Shown here in pieces: positions 1 through 8,100 of a stretch of DNA of 64,000 nucleotides (position 1 is its first letter; each line of letters opens with the position of its first letter). The stretch covers positions 1,123,747 through 1,187,746 of the forward strand of contig JABTUK010000005.1 of NCBI GenBank assembly GCA_015075405.1, in the 5' to 3' direction. The translations under genes and the position numbers were made by a program. The notes beneath the pieces are model-generated. The model made no database searches and had not been told where the DNA came from. It saw nothing but the letters and a program-made list of their open reading frames with translations. This DNA is from Anaerolineales bacterium (GTDB taxonomy: Bacteria > Chloroflexota > Anaerolineae > 4572-78 > J111).

Positions 1-600
1 GGCTAAAAAAAGCGAGACCAGATTTTCAATCAGAGCATCAGCCGAAATGTCTTCATAGCGCGGATCGAGCCCGGCCAGCTTCATGGCAAAATTGACGATG
101 ATGGCCCCCACGAACATGCGCGTTGTAATCACCGGGTCAACCGGGCGAAACAGGCCGGAGTCAATATGCGCTTGGATGTATTTTTCTATGTGGGCGGCGA
201 TGGGCATCGCGATGGTTCGGTATACTTCCTGGCGCAGTTCGACATCGGAGAACATCTCGCCAAAAATAGGCGCAATCAGGTAGCCGCGCTGTTCGACCAA
301 TTGATAGCGGTCGCGCAGGATCATGGTGAAAAATTCTTTGGGATCGGCCGGAGGGTTATCGGCAACGATGCTTTTGAGCGATTGGGTGGCGATTAATTCC
401 ATCATCGCCAGCAGTAATTCACGCTTATTGTTGAAGTAGTTGTAAATGGTGCCTTCAGCCACGCCGGCTGTCTGGGCAATCTCTTTGGTGGTGGCTTTGT
501 GATAGCCTTTTTCGGCAAACACTTTGGCTGCGCCCAGCAAAATTTGGGTGCGGCGGTGTTCAACCACTTGCTCTTTGAGGTCTACACTTGGATCAAACAT
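1..600 (-). CDS. TetR/AcrR-family transcriptional regulator, 3' end outside the window
   Basis: Read on the minus strand from an ATG at 600 and still open at base 1, so about 200 residues are visible and the C-terminal end is missing. The first 60 residues form a typical TetR helix-turn-helix: a helix ending VFAEKGYHKATTKEIA, then AGVAEGTIYNYFNNKRELL. The rest is the helical ligand-binding domain, which gives no clue to the ligand. The start codon overlaps the stop of the small LuxR-HTH gene upstream (ATGTTTGA), which implies translational coupling. It is the last visible gene of an operon starting with the FtsX permease at 3255, whose promoter carries a palindrome typical of TetR operators. 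Autoregulation by this protein is my inference. Family assignment is secure. Confidence 0.9.
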   Translation of the reverse strand, partial: MFDPSVDLKEQVVEHRRTQILLGAAKVFAEKGYHKATTKEIAQTAGVAEGTIYNYFNNKRELLLAMMELIATQSLKSIVADNPPADPKEFFTMILRDRYQLVEQRGYLIAPIFGEMFSDVELRQEVYRTIAMPIAAHIEKYIQAHIDSGLFRPVDPVITTRMFVGAIIVNFAMKLAGLDPRYEDISADALIENLVSLFLA

Positions 601-817
601 GGATTGACTCCTGGTCAAAAATAAGGTGATGGGCCTGTAAGGCCGCCTCGGTGCGGTTGCGGACGTTCAATTTGGCAAAAATGTTGTAGACATGCCGCTT
701 GACCGTGCTTTCGGTGATGAATAAACTCTGGCTGATTTCCCGGTTCGATGCGCCAGAGGCCAGCCGTTGCAGCACTTCAGACTCGCGTTCGGTTAAAGAT
801 TCATGATAAGAATTCAT
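593..817 (-). CDS. Stand-alone LuxR/GerE-type helix-turn-helix protein (about 74 aa)
   Basis: A very small protein consisting of little more than one GerE/LuxR DNA-binding domain: LTERESEVLQRLASGASN, then REISQSLFITESTVKRHVYN and IFAKLNVRNRTEAAL. There is no receiver or ligand domain. I chose the ATG at 817 because GGGGA lies six bases upstream; an ATG at 823 is also possible, while the longer reading to 901 runs back into the permease gene. Its stop overlaps the TetR start by eight bases and it begins 24 bases after the permease stop, so the three genes look like one transcript. Single-HTH LuxR proteins can act as regulators without phosphorylation, but the target here is unknown. Confidence 0.8.
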   Translation of the reverse strand: MNSYHESLTERESEVLQRLASGASNREISQSLFITESTVKRHVYNIFAKLNVRNRTEAALQAHHLIFDQESIHV

Positions 818-840
818 CTTCATTCCCCAGGTGTTTATAG

Positions 841-3255
841 TTATACATAGGCCAGGCTTTCTCGTACACTGGTTTGGGCCGCTTTTTGGGCCGGCAGCCA
901 ACTGGCCAGCACGGCCAACACCCCCACAATCACAAACCAGGCGAGCACGCCGGCCATGGATTGCTGATAGACCAGCTCGGTATTGAGCAGCCCGGATAAA
1001 GCGGCGATGAGTAGCCGTCCGACAGGGATGCTCAGAGGCCAGGCGATGAGCCAGCTTAACCAGCCCAAAATCAGCCCTTCACCCACAAACTGCCCGCCCA
1101 CCACCAGGGTCGACGCGCCAATGGCCCGCATCACCCCAATCTCGCGGGTTCGCTCCAGTACATTGATCGAAAGCGTGCCGCTCAAGGCCACTGCCCCGAC
1201 TGCGGCAATCAGCAGGGCCATGCCGGTCAAGAGTAGCAGCAGGATAGACATGCGGTCGAGTCGCTCATGCACCATCCGATGCGAGGTATCCTCCCGGCTA
1301 ACCTGGAGTTCGTAGCCACGCGCCTCAAACCGTTCGCGTAAAGCGGCAGCAACGGTGGCTTCGCTGGCCTCGTCGTCGGTGGTAGTCTGAACCTTGATAA
1401 CTTTGCCGCTGCCCACCTGGCGCAGTTCGCGCAGCAGAGCGTCGCGGGGGGTGTAGACCGCTTGTTGATCCAGCGGATCAAACAGCAAGCCGACCACCTG
1501 CCAATCCGATTCACGCTTGCCGGTCGGGTCAATTGTTACCCAATCCCCCAAGCCCACGCCAATTTGCTCGGCCAACTCCTGATTGAGGACCACCGCATAC
1601 CTGTCCCCCTCGGCCAGCCAGCGCCCGGCCCGTATCTGCGGCGCATAGGTGATGGTTGGCAGCGGCAGGCCGTACAGTCGGGCCGTTTCGTCGTCGTTGG
1701 CCTCGGGCTGGCCCAAAGGCCGAATCACACCCTGGCCGCTGCCCCAAACCTCAACCGTTTCCACGCCGGGTTGGGCCAACACGATGGCTTCGATTTCGGG
1801 GATACGGACCTCATTTTTTAACTCTAGCATCACATTGGCCCGGAAAATGGTGGTTAAAATGTCGTTATAGGTGTAGACCAGGCTGGCCTGAGTATTCATC
1901 ACCATCATAAAGATGACGCCGGCTCCGACCAGGGTGATTTCGGTTAGCAAGACACGCTGCTTGTTGCGAAAGGTGTTACTGAGGGTCAGGGCGGCCAGAC
2001 GGGGCATGAACTGAGCTTTTGCCAAAAGCCGCTCCAACAGACCTGTCGCCCCGGCCAGGCCGTAGCTGCTGATGGCCTCGCGGACAGTAATCTGCGCCCC
2101 GGCAAATATAGGCACAAGCGCAATCAACAGGGGCGACAACAGGGCTACTCCCGTTTGGGTCAATACTGCGGTGGATGAGATTTCAAACGGGCCGGGAATC
2201 ATGTTCATCCGGCCAATCAGGAGCAACCGTAGCCCGTGCGCCGCCAGCGCACCCAGCGGCGCGGCAATCAGCAAGGCCAACCCGGCGTAAACCACCACCG
2301 CGCTCAAGTAGATGCCCAATACCTGCTCAAACCTGGCCCCAATCGCCTTCATGACCCCAATCTGGCTGACCTGTTGGCTGATAACGGCGTTGATGGTGTT
2401 GTAAACCAGAAACAAGCCCAACACCACCGAGGCAACTGCCAGGGTGTTGAGGATGAGAAAAACGCCGTCCACCACGTCCTGAGAGATAAAGCGGTCGGGG
2501 TGGCCGGTGCGGGTCATAAATCCGCCGGGCCGGGGCATAGCCGGCTTGACTTCAATATCCTGCTTTTCCAATTCGTGTTGGAGTAAATCGGCGGCGGCGA
2601 TGGCCTTTGTTTCGCTGTAATCGGGAACGGTCGCCACGATCAGGCTGTAGTTGGACTCGCCGGTAAGCTGCTCGAAGCGTTCACGGGTGGTATAGAAAGC
2701 CGGCAGGGGGATAAAGGCCGCCGGCGGTTGGGCCGCGCTGTAAAGCACACCGTTGAGTTTAACCTGATGTTCCTTTTCCGTTTGGCCGTTGTTGATTTTT
2801 AGCTCAACCTCGTCGCCAACCGTCAAATCGTAACCACGCTGCACCCCCAGCCAACGCCGCGCCGGCCAATGGCCGTTGTCTATAAAGATTTTGCGTAAGT
2901 TTTGCTCGTCGTAGTCGTCAATAGCTAGCAGCAGGGCCGGTTCCCAGGCCATTTCAGGAGCGCGCCGCCATTGGATGGTTTTTTGATGCCAACCTTCCAC
3001 CTGTTCGATACCCCGCAAGTTAGCCAGGGTGTTAATAGTATCTTCGTTAACCGCCGGTTTGACCTCCAGGCCAATACTGGCCGGTGCAGACGCCTGCCAG
3101 GTACGGGTCAAATCCTGGCTGATAAATTCCTGACCACCCATAATCGTCCCGACGGCAAACGCGCCAATGGCAATGATGATGACCACTCGCAGGGTACGAC
3201 CTTTGTTTTCCCACAAGTCTCGCCAGATTTTATGACGGATCACTCCCAAGCCCAT
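841..3255 (-). CDS. FtsX/MacB-family ABC transporter permease (804 aa)
   Basis: Membrane protein with the duplicated FtsX layout. A first transmembrane helix near residues 18-40 is followed by a large extracytoplasmic domain, a three-helix FtsX block near 270-400, a second helix near 440-460, a second soluble domain, and a second block near 690-800. The motifs IGVMKAIGARFEQVLGIY and TREIGVMRAIGASTLVVG are the conserved cytoplasmic couplings of FtsX permeases (LolC/MacB/DevC class). Such permeases need a separate ATPase, and none lies beside it here; it may be off the left edge. The family exports or extracts lipids, lipoproteins or peptides; the substrate is not predictable. First gene of the operon that ends with the two regulators. 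Confidence 0.9.
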   Translation of the reverse strand: MGLGVIRHKIWRDLWENKGRTLRVVIIIAIGAFAVGTIMGGQEFISQDLTRTWQASAPASIGLEVKPAVNEDTINTLANLRGIEQVEGWHQKTIQWRRAPEMAWEPALLLAIDDYDEQNLRKIFIDNGHWPARRWLGVQRGYDLTVGDEVELKINNGQTEKEHQVKLNGVLYSAAQPPAAFIPLPAFYTTRERFEQLTGESNYSLIVATVPDYSETKAIAAADLLQHELEKQDIEVKPAMPRPGGFMTRTGHPDRFISQDVVDGVFLILNTLAVASVVLGLFLVYNTINAVISQQVSQIGVMKAIGARFEQVLGIYLSAVVVYAGLALLIAAPLGALAAHGLRLLLIGRMNMIPGPFEISSTAVLTQTGVALLSPLLIALVPIFAGAQITVREAISSYGLAGATGLLERLLAKAQFMPRLAALTLSNTFRNKQRVLLTEITLVGAGVIFMMVMNTQASLVYTYNDILTTIFRANVMLELKNEVRIPEIEAIVLAQPGVETVEVWGSGQGVIRPLGQPEANDDETARLYGLPLPTITYAPQIRAGRWLAEGDRYAVVLNQELAEQIGVGLGDWVTIDPTGKRESDWQVVGLLFDPLDQQAVYTPRDALLRELRQVGSGKVIKVQTTTDDEASEATVAAALRERFEARGYELQVSREDTSHRMVHERLDRMSILLLLLTGMALLIAAVGAVALSGTLSINVLERTREIGVMRAIGASTLVVGGQFVGEGLILGWLSWLIAWPLSIPVGRLLIAALSGLLNTELVYQQSMAGVLAWFVIVGVLAVLASWLPAQKAAQTSVRESLAYV

Positions 3256-3298
3256 TATTTTTACCTTTTAGACGATAGTGAGTAATCACTCATTTGAG

Positions 3299-3312
3299 TG
3301 AGTGTACACTCA
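3299..3312. promoter_or_regulatory. Perfect 14-bp palindromic operator, probable TetR site
   Basis: TGAGTGTACACTCA is a perfect palindrome directly abutting the -10 element of the minus-strand promoter of the FtsX-LuxR-TetR operon. A second, spaced inverted repeat (ACTCA-TT-TGAGT) sits immediately downstream at 3288-3299, so two dimers could bind side by side. Position and symmetry fit repression by the TetR protein encoded at the end of the operon; this is inference. Confidence 0.75.
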
Positions 3313-3340
3313 TTATAATCCAAAAATGCTGGAATGTCAA
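3312..3340 (-). promoter_or_regulatory. Consensus sigma-70 type promoter of the FtsX operon
   Basis: On the minus strand TTGACA (3340-3335) is followed after exactly 17 bases by TATAAT (3317-3312). Both hexamers match consensus perfectly. Such a strong promoter with an operator over its -10 region suggests an operon normally held off. Confidence 0.85.
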
Positions 3341-3459
3341 TATGGTTTTTACAAGGATTTCAAGGGATTAAGCTGTGAGCGGTAACTTTAGGCGGAGCGC
3401 AAACAAAAAAACCTACTTTTGAGGTGGGGTCAATAGTACCTTAACCTTAACAAAAAATC

Positions 3460-3488
3460 TCGACAATTTTAGGAGCCTTTAGTATAAT
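3460..3488 (+). promoter_or_regulatory. Promoter of the AAA ATPase gene
   Basis: TCGACA (3460-3465), a 17-base spacer and TATAAT (3483-3488), ending about 70 bases before the ATPase start codon. The gap 3256-3556 otherwise holds the divergent FtsX promoter and no sign of a gene. Confidence 0.6.
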
Positions 3489-3556
3489 AAACGTGGAAAT
3501 AACTGCTGCATTATTACCCCTAAATACAAACCAATTGTATCGTTGGAGAAAGCGCT

Positions 3557-4942
3557 ATGGCGACGACTGGGACTTTGAAAGAACTAACTAAATCGGGAAC
3601 TTTTACCCCCCAACGTACCATTTCCAGCACCTCTCAATTAACCGCCCCCAGTATTCAACGCTTCAGTGGTATGGTTGAGCTGTTAACTCCGCCCACTTCA
3701 CTGGATGATCTGGATATTAATCAGGGCATGGTGATAGATATTATCTTGCGGCTCACCTACAACGAGGGCGAAGTGAGCGCCACTCACGCCGAAGAAGTGA
3801 TCAAGCTGCCTTACAAGCTAATTGACGAGATGCTATCGTGGATGCAGCAAGAACATATGCTTGAAGTCGCCAAAGCCGTAGGCAGTCTGGGGCGGCGGGG
3901 CTATGTCTATAGCCTGACCGATGGTGGACGAAACCGGGCCAAGGAAGCCTTTGAACGAACTCAATATGTGGGGCCGGCCCCGGTTCCGCTGGAAAAATAT
4001 ACCAAGTCGGTATTAGCCCAGGCGACGATTGAAAAATTAGATCGTCATCAGGTGCAGCAAGCGCTGAGCCATTTGATTTTGCCCCAAAATTTCGACCGCA
4101 AAATTGGCCCGGCGGTCAATGCGGGCAGCTCCCTCTTTTTATACGGCCCGCCGGGTAACGGTAAAACCACCATTTCTGAAGCTATTGCCAAAATGTTGGG
4201 CGGTGGTGAGCCAATCTGGATACCCTATGCGATTACCGTTGGCGGGGCGATTATCCAGATTTATGACAGCCTGATCCACAAATTTAGCACCGATGAGCGC
4301 GGCGGGGCCGATAATCGCTGGGGCCTGTTTCAGCGGCCGGGGGTGATGGTCGGCGGCGAGTTAACCATGGAGCATTTGGATTTGCGTTATGAGCCGGTGG
4401 CTAAATTTTATGAAGCGCCGTTGCAGCTCAAAGCCAACGGCGGCATGTTTCTGATTGACGACTTTGGCCGCCAACAAATCAGCCCAACCCAACTCTTAAA
4501 CCGTTGGATTGTGCCGCTGGAAACCCGAATTGACTTTTTACGCCTCAACTCTGGTATGACCTTCCAAATCCCGTTCAAACAACTGCTGGTCTTTAGCACC
4601 AACCTCGACCCCGATGACCTGGTGGATGGCGCCTTCCTGCGCCGTATTCAGATTAAGGTTGGCGTGTTTGGCCCTGATGAAAAGATGTTTTATCGAATCT
4701 TTGAAAATCAGGCCCAGGCCCTCGGGTTTCCTACGGTTGACCGGGAGTCATTTCTTTATTTTCTTAATGAGTGGTATCGGAAAACGGGCAAACCGCTGCA
4801 ATCGGTTCACCCCCGCGATATTTTGAAGGCGGTGAAAGTGCTGTGCGAGTATGCCGGCGAGCCGCTCCACATGACGCCGGCGCTGATTGAGGAAGCCTGC
4901 CAGGGGTACTTTGTCAAGGCCAAATCGGGCCAGATATTGTAG
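3557..4942 (+). CDS. Winged-helix/AAA ATPase of unknown role (461 aa)
   Basis: The N-terminal third (about residues 45-135) looks like a winged helix-turn-helix ending GSLGRRGYVYSLTDGGR. It is followed by an AAA-type ATPase with Walker A LYGPPGNGKTT near residue 195 and Walker B GGMFLIDDFGR near 297. A sensor-1-like stretch (LLVFSTNLDPDDL) and an arginine-rich FLRRIQIK follow near 350. Proteins of this layout occur in Chloroflexota and other phyla, often annotated only as ATPase, sometimes near pilus or secretion genes; no such genes are adjacent here. GGAG nine bases before the ATG supports the start. It is transcribed alone from its own promoter. Function not assignable. Confidence 0.75.
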   Translation: MATTGTLKELTKSGTFTPQRTISSTSQLTAPSIQRFSGMVELLTPPTSLDDLDINQGMVIDIILRLTYNEGEVSATHAEEVIKLPYKLIDEMLSWMQQEHMLEVAKAVGSLGRRGYVYSLTDGGRNRAKEAFERTQYVGPAPVPLEKYTKSVLAQATIEKLDRHQVQQALSHLILPQNFDRKIGPAVNAGSSLFLYGPPGNGKTTISEAIAKMLGGGEPIWIPYAITVGGAIIQIYDSLIHKFSTDERGGADNRWGLFQRPGVMVGGELTMEHLDLRYEPVAKFYEAPLQLKANGGMFLIDDFGRQQISPTQLLNRWIVPLETRIDFLRLNSGMTFQIPFKQLLVFSTNLDPDDLVDGAFLRRIQIKVGVFGPDEKMFYRIFENQAQALGFPTVDRESFLYFLNEWYRKTGKPLQSVHPRDILKAVKVLCEYAGEPLHMTPALIEEACQGYFVKAKSGQIL

Positions 4943-5056
4943 AATTGCTTCAAGATATACCGGAGGTTTTCGGGGAAATTGGAAGGCTGGCAAATATCCA
5001 GTCTTCCAACCTTCTAGTTTCCCCACGAGCGACCCAGGTGCTTGAGAAATTAAGAT

Positions 5057-6040
5057 TCAAGGTTTGATATAGGTCTGGTAACGCGCCAGACCTTCTTTTT
5101 TTTCTTTTTTGGGGCGGGTGTGATGGGCAATGGCGGCGCTGAGATGCGCCCCAAAGAGGGCAATCAAGCTGCTCAAATAAATCCACAACATTAAAGCGAC
5201 CACCACCCCCAGGGAGCCATAAATTAACTGGTAGCGGGCCAGGCCGCTGTTCAAATACCAGGTAAAAGTGGCCCGGTTGACTTCCCAGGCAAAAGTGGCC
5301 ATCAAGGCCCCCCAATGGGCTTCGGACCACTTGACGGTAGTATTGGGGATCCACCAGTACAGCAATAGAAACGTCAGATACAACAGCAGCCAGGGAATCA
5401 GCCGGGTTAAGATGCTCCACAGCCAGGTTCTATATATCGAAACATCGCCCAGTAGGGGAACGCTGAATTGAGGCAAAAGATTAAATAGGGTGGTAAAAAA
5501 GAGCGACAGTATCATCAGCAGCCCAATCAAGCTGCCGGCGATGCCCAGAGCCATCAAGCGCCCCCTTAAAAAGTTATGTCCGCCGGCATTGCGCCAGGCC
5601 CGGTTGATATTATGGGTGAGCGCATTAAACACCGCCGTAGCCGACCAGGCCAAACCCAACGTTCCGACCAACCCCACCGTGCCCCGGATTTCCAGCATGT
5701 GCTCCATATTCTTCTGAACCAAGTCTCGGGCCGTCGGCAGCGCCTCGGTGACAAAAGCTAAAACCTGCTGCTGCACCTGCTGGCTCTTTAACACCGAACT
5801 TCCAATCGCCACCAGAAAGAAAAGCAGCGGAAAGAGCGAAAACAAAGCGTAATAGGCAACACTGGCTGCCCCTTCGGCGGCGCGGGCGTGGCTAAAACTC
5901 CGGATGGCCTCAACAAAAATGCCTAAAATGCCCTGGCTCCAGCGATTCACCCGCCGATAGCGCGTCTGGGCCTTCAGCCTCAGGCTTTTTTTGGTTCGCT
6001 CGTTGATCATAAAACTGTTCTTACTTCCGCCAACCCGCAT
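5057..6040 (-). CDS. YihY/BrkB-family inner membrane protein
   Basis: An integral membrane protein of the YihY/virulence-factor BrkB family (formerly called RNase BN). Roughly six hydrophobic helices are visible between residues 60 and 305. Family signatures include EGAASVAYYALFSLFPLLFF near residue 60 and the loop NRAWRNAGGHNFLRGRLMALG near 150. The C-terminus is short, basic and cytoplasmic (HHTRPKKEKKEG). The family's molecular role is unsettled. The ATG at 6040 has no clear ribosome site; a second ATG at 6010 sits behind GGCGGAAG and may be the real start. It lies 14 bases after the DUF2071 stop, so possibly co-transcribed with it. Confidence 0.85.
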   Translation of the reverse strand: MRVGGSKNSFMINERTKKSLRLKAQTRYRRVNRWSQGILGIFVEAIRSFSHARAAEGAASVAYYALFSLFPLLFFLVAIGSSVLKSQQVQQQVLAFVTEALPTARDLVQKNMEHMLEIRGTVGLVGTLGLAWSATAVFNALTHNINRAWRNAGGHNFLRGRLMALGIAGSLIGLLMILSLFFTTLFNLLPQFSVPLLGDVSIYRTWLWSILTRLIPWLLLYLTFLLLYWWIPNTTVKWSEAHWGALMATFAWEVNRATFTWYLNSGLARYQLIYGSLGVVVALMLWIYLSSLIALFGAHLSAAIAHHTRPKKEKKEGLARYQTYIKP

Positions 6041-6054
6041 AGAAAATCCGAAAT

Positions 6055-6807
6055 TTAGAGTCTAACCCCTCGGCGCACCACCACCGCCGAACCTTCGGCC
6101 AAAAAAGCAGAGCTGGGGGGAGCCTGCAAGCTGTCAACAAATTCATCCCCGTACAAATCGGCCACATTACACTCCAACACGCTATCGCTCACCTGCCAGA
6201 CTCGCCAGGGAGGATGTTCTACCTGGTATTCAACGCAGCCGCCGTCTTTTTGGGCGGCATAGCCCCAATAATGTTCGGTGATAAATTCTTCTTCCGCACC
6301 GGGAGTGATCGGCTGCAAACTGCCGGTGGTGTTGACCCGCAGGTGATTCCACTCATTTTTAAAACGCCAGCCGTATTCAACAATCAGCGAAGGGGGCGAA
6401 AAACTACTCGATACCTCGTGGCGCATGGGTAAGGCTACGTAATTTTCGTTGTAAACAGTCCGGGCCACGGTGGCGATAGCCGGTTTGGGCACAATCTCTT
6501 TGATAAAAACAACGCCCCGCCGCCAACCTTCGGGGCCTAAACGGCGAACATAAAAGCGCAGATTAACCTCTTCAAAGTTAACATGAAAAGGAATAGCCCA
6601 ACCCAGAACCCTGGTGTTGAGAAACATAAAGCCAACAACGCTGACAAAGGTCTTCCCATTCCAGGCGTCTAATTCTGTGCCCGGAGGAACGTAAGACAGC
6701 AAACAGGCCGGGTCAATCTCATAATTGAGCATGGCCAGGTAGCGCCATTCGGCCGAGAGGAATTTAGCGGTGTTTTTCTTTGTCTGAGTAAAAGCTGGTG
6801 GGGTCAA
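6055..6807 (-). CDS. YqjF/DUF2071 family protein
   Basis: Matches the DUF2071 (YqjF) family by the run of motifs WRYLAMLNYEIDPACLLSYV, PPGTELDAWNGKTFVSVVGF and FEEVNLRFYVRR, and by its length near 250 residues. The family has an acetoacetate-decarboxylase-like fold but no known reaction. An ATG at 6846 exists, but a TTG at 6807 is preferred: AAGGAAG lies six bases before it, and TTGA makes it overlap the stop codon of the HEPN gene, a standard coupling arrangement. It is therefore the third gene of the MNT-HEPN operon. Confidence 0.75.
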   Translation of the reverse strand: MTPPAFTQTKKNTAKFLSAEWRYLAMLNYEIDPACLLSYVPPGTELDAWNGKTFVSVVGFMFLNTRVLGWAIPFHVNFEEVNLRFYVRRLGPEGWRRGVVFIKEIVPKPAIATVARTVYNENYVALPMRHEVSSSFSPPSLIVEYGWRFKNEWNHLRVNTTGSLQPITPGAEEEFITEHYWGYAAQKDGGCVEYQVEHPPWRVWQVSDSVLECNVADLYGDEFVDSLQAPPSSAFLAEGSAVVVRRGVRL

Positions 6808-7241
6808 TTGCTGCTTCCTTTTACCAGTTGACTGGCCCAATTCCACACAAAAGTAGCCAGATTATAAGCTGTTTCTCGATCAAGGGGGGATGGATTGGTT
6901 AGGGGGAGTAAATTATATCGCCATTCGACAGCAAAGCGATTGAAAATGTCTACCTGAGAAAAAGTGGAAGGAACTTCAATGTTGTTATTTTGACAAAGAT
7001 CAACAAGTAAACGCAGATTGTGGGTACGTGGATGCTCAATCTTATAGCAAATTAAGATTGCCTTGAGAGATTTTTCAATAGCTTGTTGAATATGGAAACC
7101 AATAATCTCATCGGAAATATCTACATCTGTCAACCACTTACCTACTGCAATTAAATCTTGTTGAGCTTTTTCCAATGAAATAATCGCTATTTCTAACTCA
7201 GGCGGGATATAACTATCTAGCTCTGGGTTATTCTCGATCAT
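6804..7241 (-). CDS. HEPN-domain protein, likely toxin of a HEPN/MNT pair
   Basis: All-helical protein of the classical HEPN family. Visible features are LEKAQQDLIAVGKWLTD, the central helix HIQQAIEKSLKAILI, and the EHPRTHNLRLLVDLC segment typical of HEPN partners of nucleotidyltransferases. The R-x4-6-H RNase motif of HepT is not obvious; the corresponding stretch is RFAVEWRY. The ATG at 7241 is chosen over 7292 because it follows GAAGGACGAG and overlaps the upstream MNT gene by only 14 bases. HEPN/MNT pairs are toxin-antitoxin modules in which the nucleotidyltransferase modifies the HEPN protein. Toxicity here is inferred. Confidence 0.8.
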   Translation of the reverse strand: MIENNPELDSYIPPELEIAIISLEKAQQDLIAVGKWLTDVDISDEIIGFHIQQAIEKSLKAILICYKIEHPRTHNLRLLVDLCQNNNIEVPSTFSQVDIFNRFAVEWRYNLLPLTNPSPLDRETAYNLATFVWNWASQLVKGSSN

Positions 7242-7566
7242 ACAAAACTCGTCCTTCTCGCACAGAATGATAATAAATTGTTCCAGGTACATTACTGTAA
7301 CGATTCAGTTGCGCTTCGGAAACCACAATTAAATCAATGGGTAACATCAAGTCACCCAAAGCGCGATTTAAACGCAGAGCTTCGTCCTGCTGAGTTGTTA
7401 CCTTCTCTTCAACAACAAGCAAATCCAAATCGCTATCCGGTTTAGCTTCACCCCTAGCATTCGAGCCAATTAAAATAATTTTGACAGGTGCGGCCAGGTT
7501 CACTAATCGCCTGACAACCTCTTTTAATGTCTCAGGTAGAAGAGTTTGGTCAATTGCAATAGACAT
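7228..7566 (-). CDS. Minimal nucleotidyltransferase (MNT), antitoxin partner of HEPN
   Basis: Small pol-beta-superfamily nucleotidyltransferase of 112 residues. The catalytic signature is intact: GSNARGEAKPDSDLDLLVV gives the GS helix motif and the paired metal-binding aspartates (D-x-D), with a third acidic residue in LPIDLIVV. Three in-frame ATGs exist (7593, 7578, 7566); the last is chosen because GGAAG precedes it by five bases. It overlaps the HEPN gene, the standard order for MNT/HEPN modules. MNT proteins of this type are known to AMPylate their HEPN partner; that this one does so is inference. Confidence 0.85.
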   Translation of the reverse strand: MSIAIDQTLLPETLKEVVRRLVNLAAPVKIILIGSNARGEAKPDSDLDLLVVEEKVTTQQDEALRLNRALGDLMLPIDLIVVSEAQLNRYSNVPGTIYYHSVREGRVLYDRE

Positions 7567-7733
7567 ATTAGCTTCCATTACTATGTTGTACACATTTCAT
7601 TGGAATTGTAATTTGGGGTGGAAGAAATGGCAAGCAAACAGGCGATCTTTACAAGCTAGCTCAAATTGACACATAATGGTATACTCCATTTACTCAACTT
7701 TTGCTCAAAAAGGATTGCCCTTCTGGTCGCACA

Positions 7734-8057
7734 ATGGATGCATTTGAAATTTCGCAACTGATTATCGAGCAGCAAAAATCCGGTAAATCTTATTTGGAGT
7801 TTCTCCGCGTGCCGGCGCTGAGTGTTGGCCTCTATACCTTGCCGGCAGGCGGCATTGACCCGCAGCAGCCGCATACCGAAGATGAAGTCTACTATATTGT
7901 GGAAGGACGCGGCTTTATCCGGGTCGGTGAGGAAGACCGGGCTGTTGAAGCGGGAACCATCGTTTTTGTTGCCGCCAACGTGGAGCATCGTTTTCATACT
8001 ATTAGCCAAGATTTGAAGATTTTGGTTTTCTTTGCCCCAGCAGAACGTGAAACGTGA
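7734..8057 (+). CDS. Small cupin-domain protein
   Basis: A single-domain cupin of about 107 residues. Cupin motif 1 is recognisable as the stretch around QPHTEDEVYYIVEGRGFIRV, with metal-ligand candidates His and Glu. Motif 2 is VFVAANVEHRFHTIS, with its His. Such proteins bind a metal in a small beta-barrel; substrates cannot be predicted. The ATG at 7734 is chosen by fit to the domain; an in-frame TTG at 7701 would add eleven residues and neither has a good ribosome site. It stands alone between the MNT operon and the convergent GNAT gene. Confidence 0.8.
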   Translation: MDAFEISQLIIEQQKSGKSYLEFLRVPALSVGLYTLPAGGIDPQQPHTEDEVYYIVEGRGFIRVGEEDRAVEAGTIVFVAANVEHRFHTISQDLKILVFFAPAERET

Positions 8058-8100
8058 TGCGTGATGCTTCCGGGCAAAAAACCCTCACGCATCACGCTAT
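8046..8100. repeat. Snap-back heptamer array
   Basis: CGTGAAA, CGTGATG and CGTGATG in a row, a short spacer, then the reverse complement CATCACG, forming a hairpin across the stops of the cupin and GNAT genes. The same unit returns at 32648-32722. Confidence 0.6.

Noticed and set aside
4950..5420. 156-residue minus-strand frame overlapping YihY
   Set aside because: Overlaps a well-supported membrane protein in another frame and has no recognisable motif.
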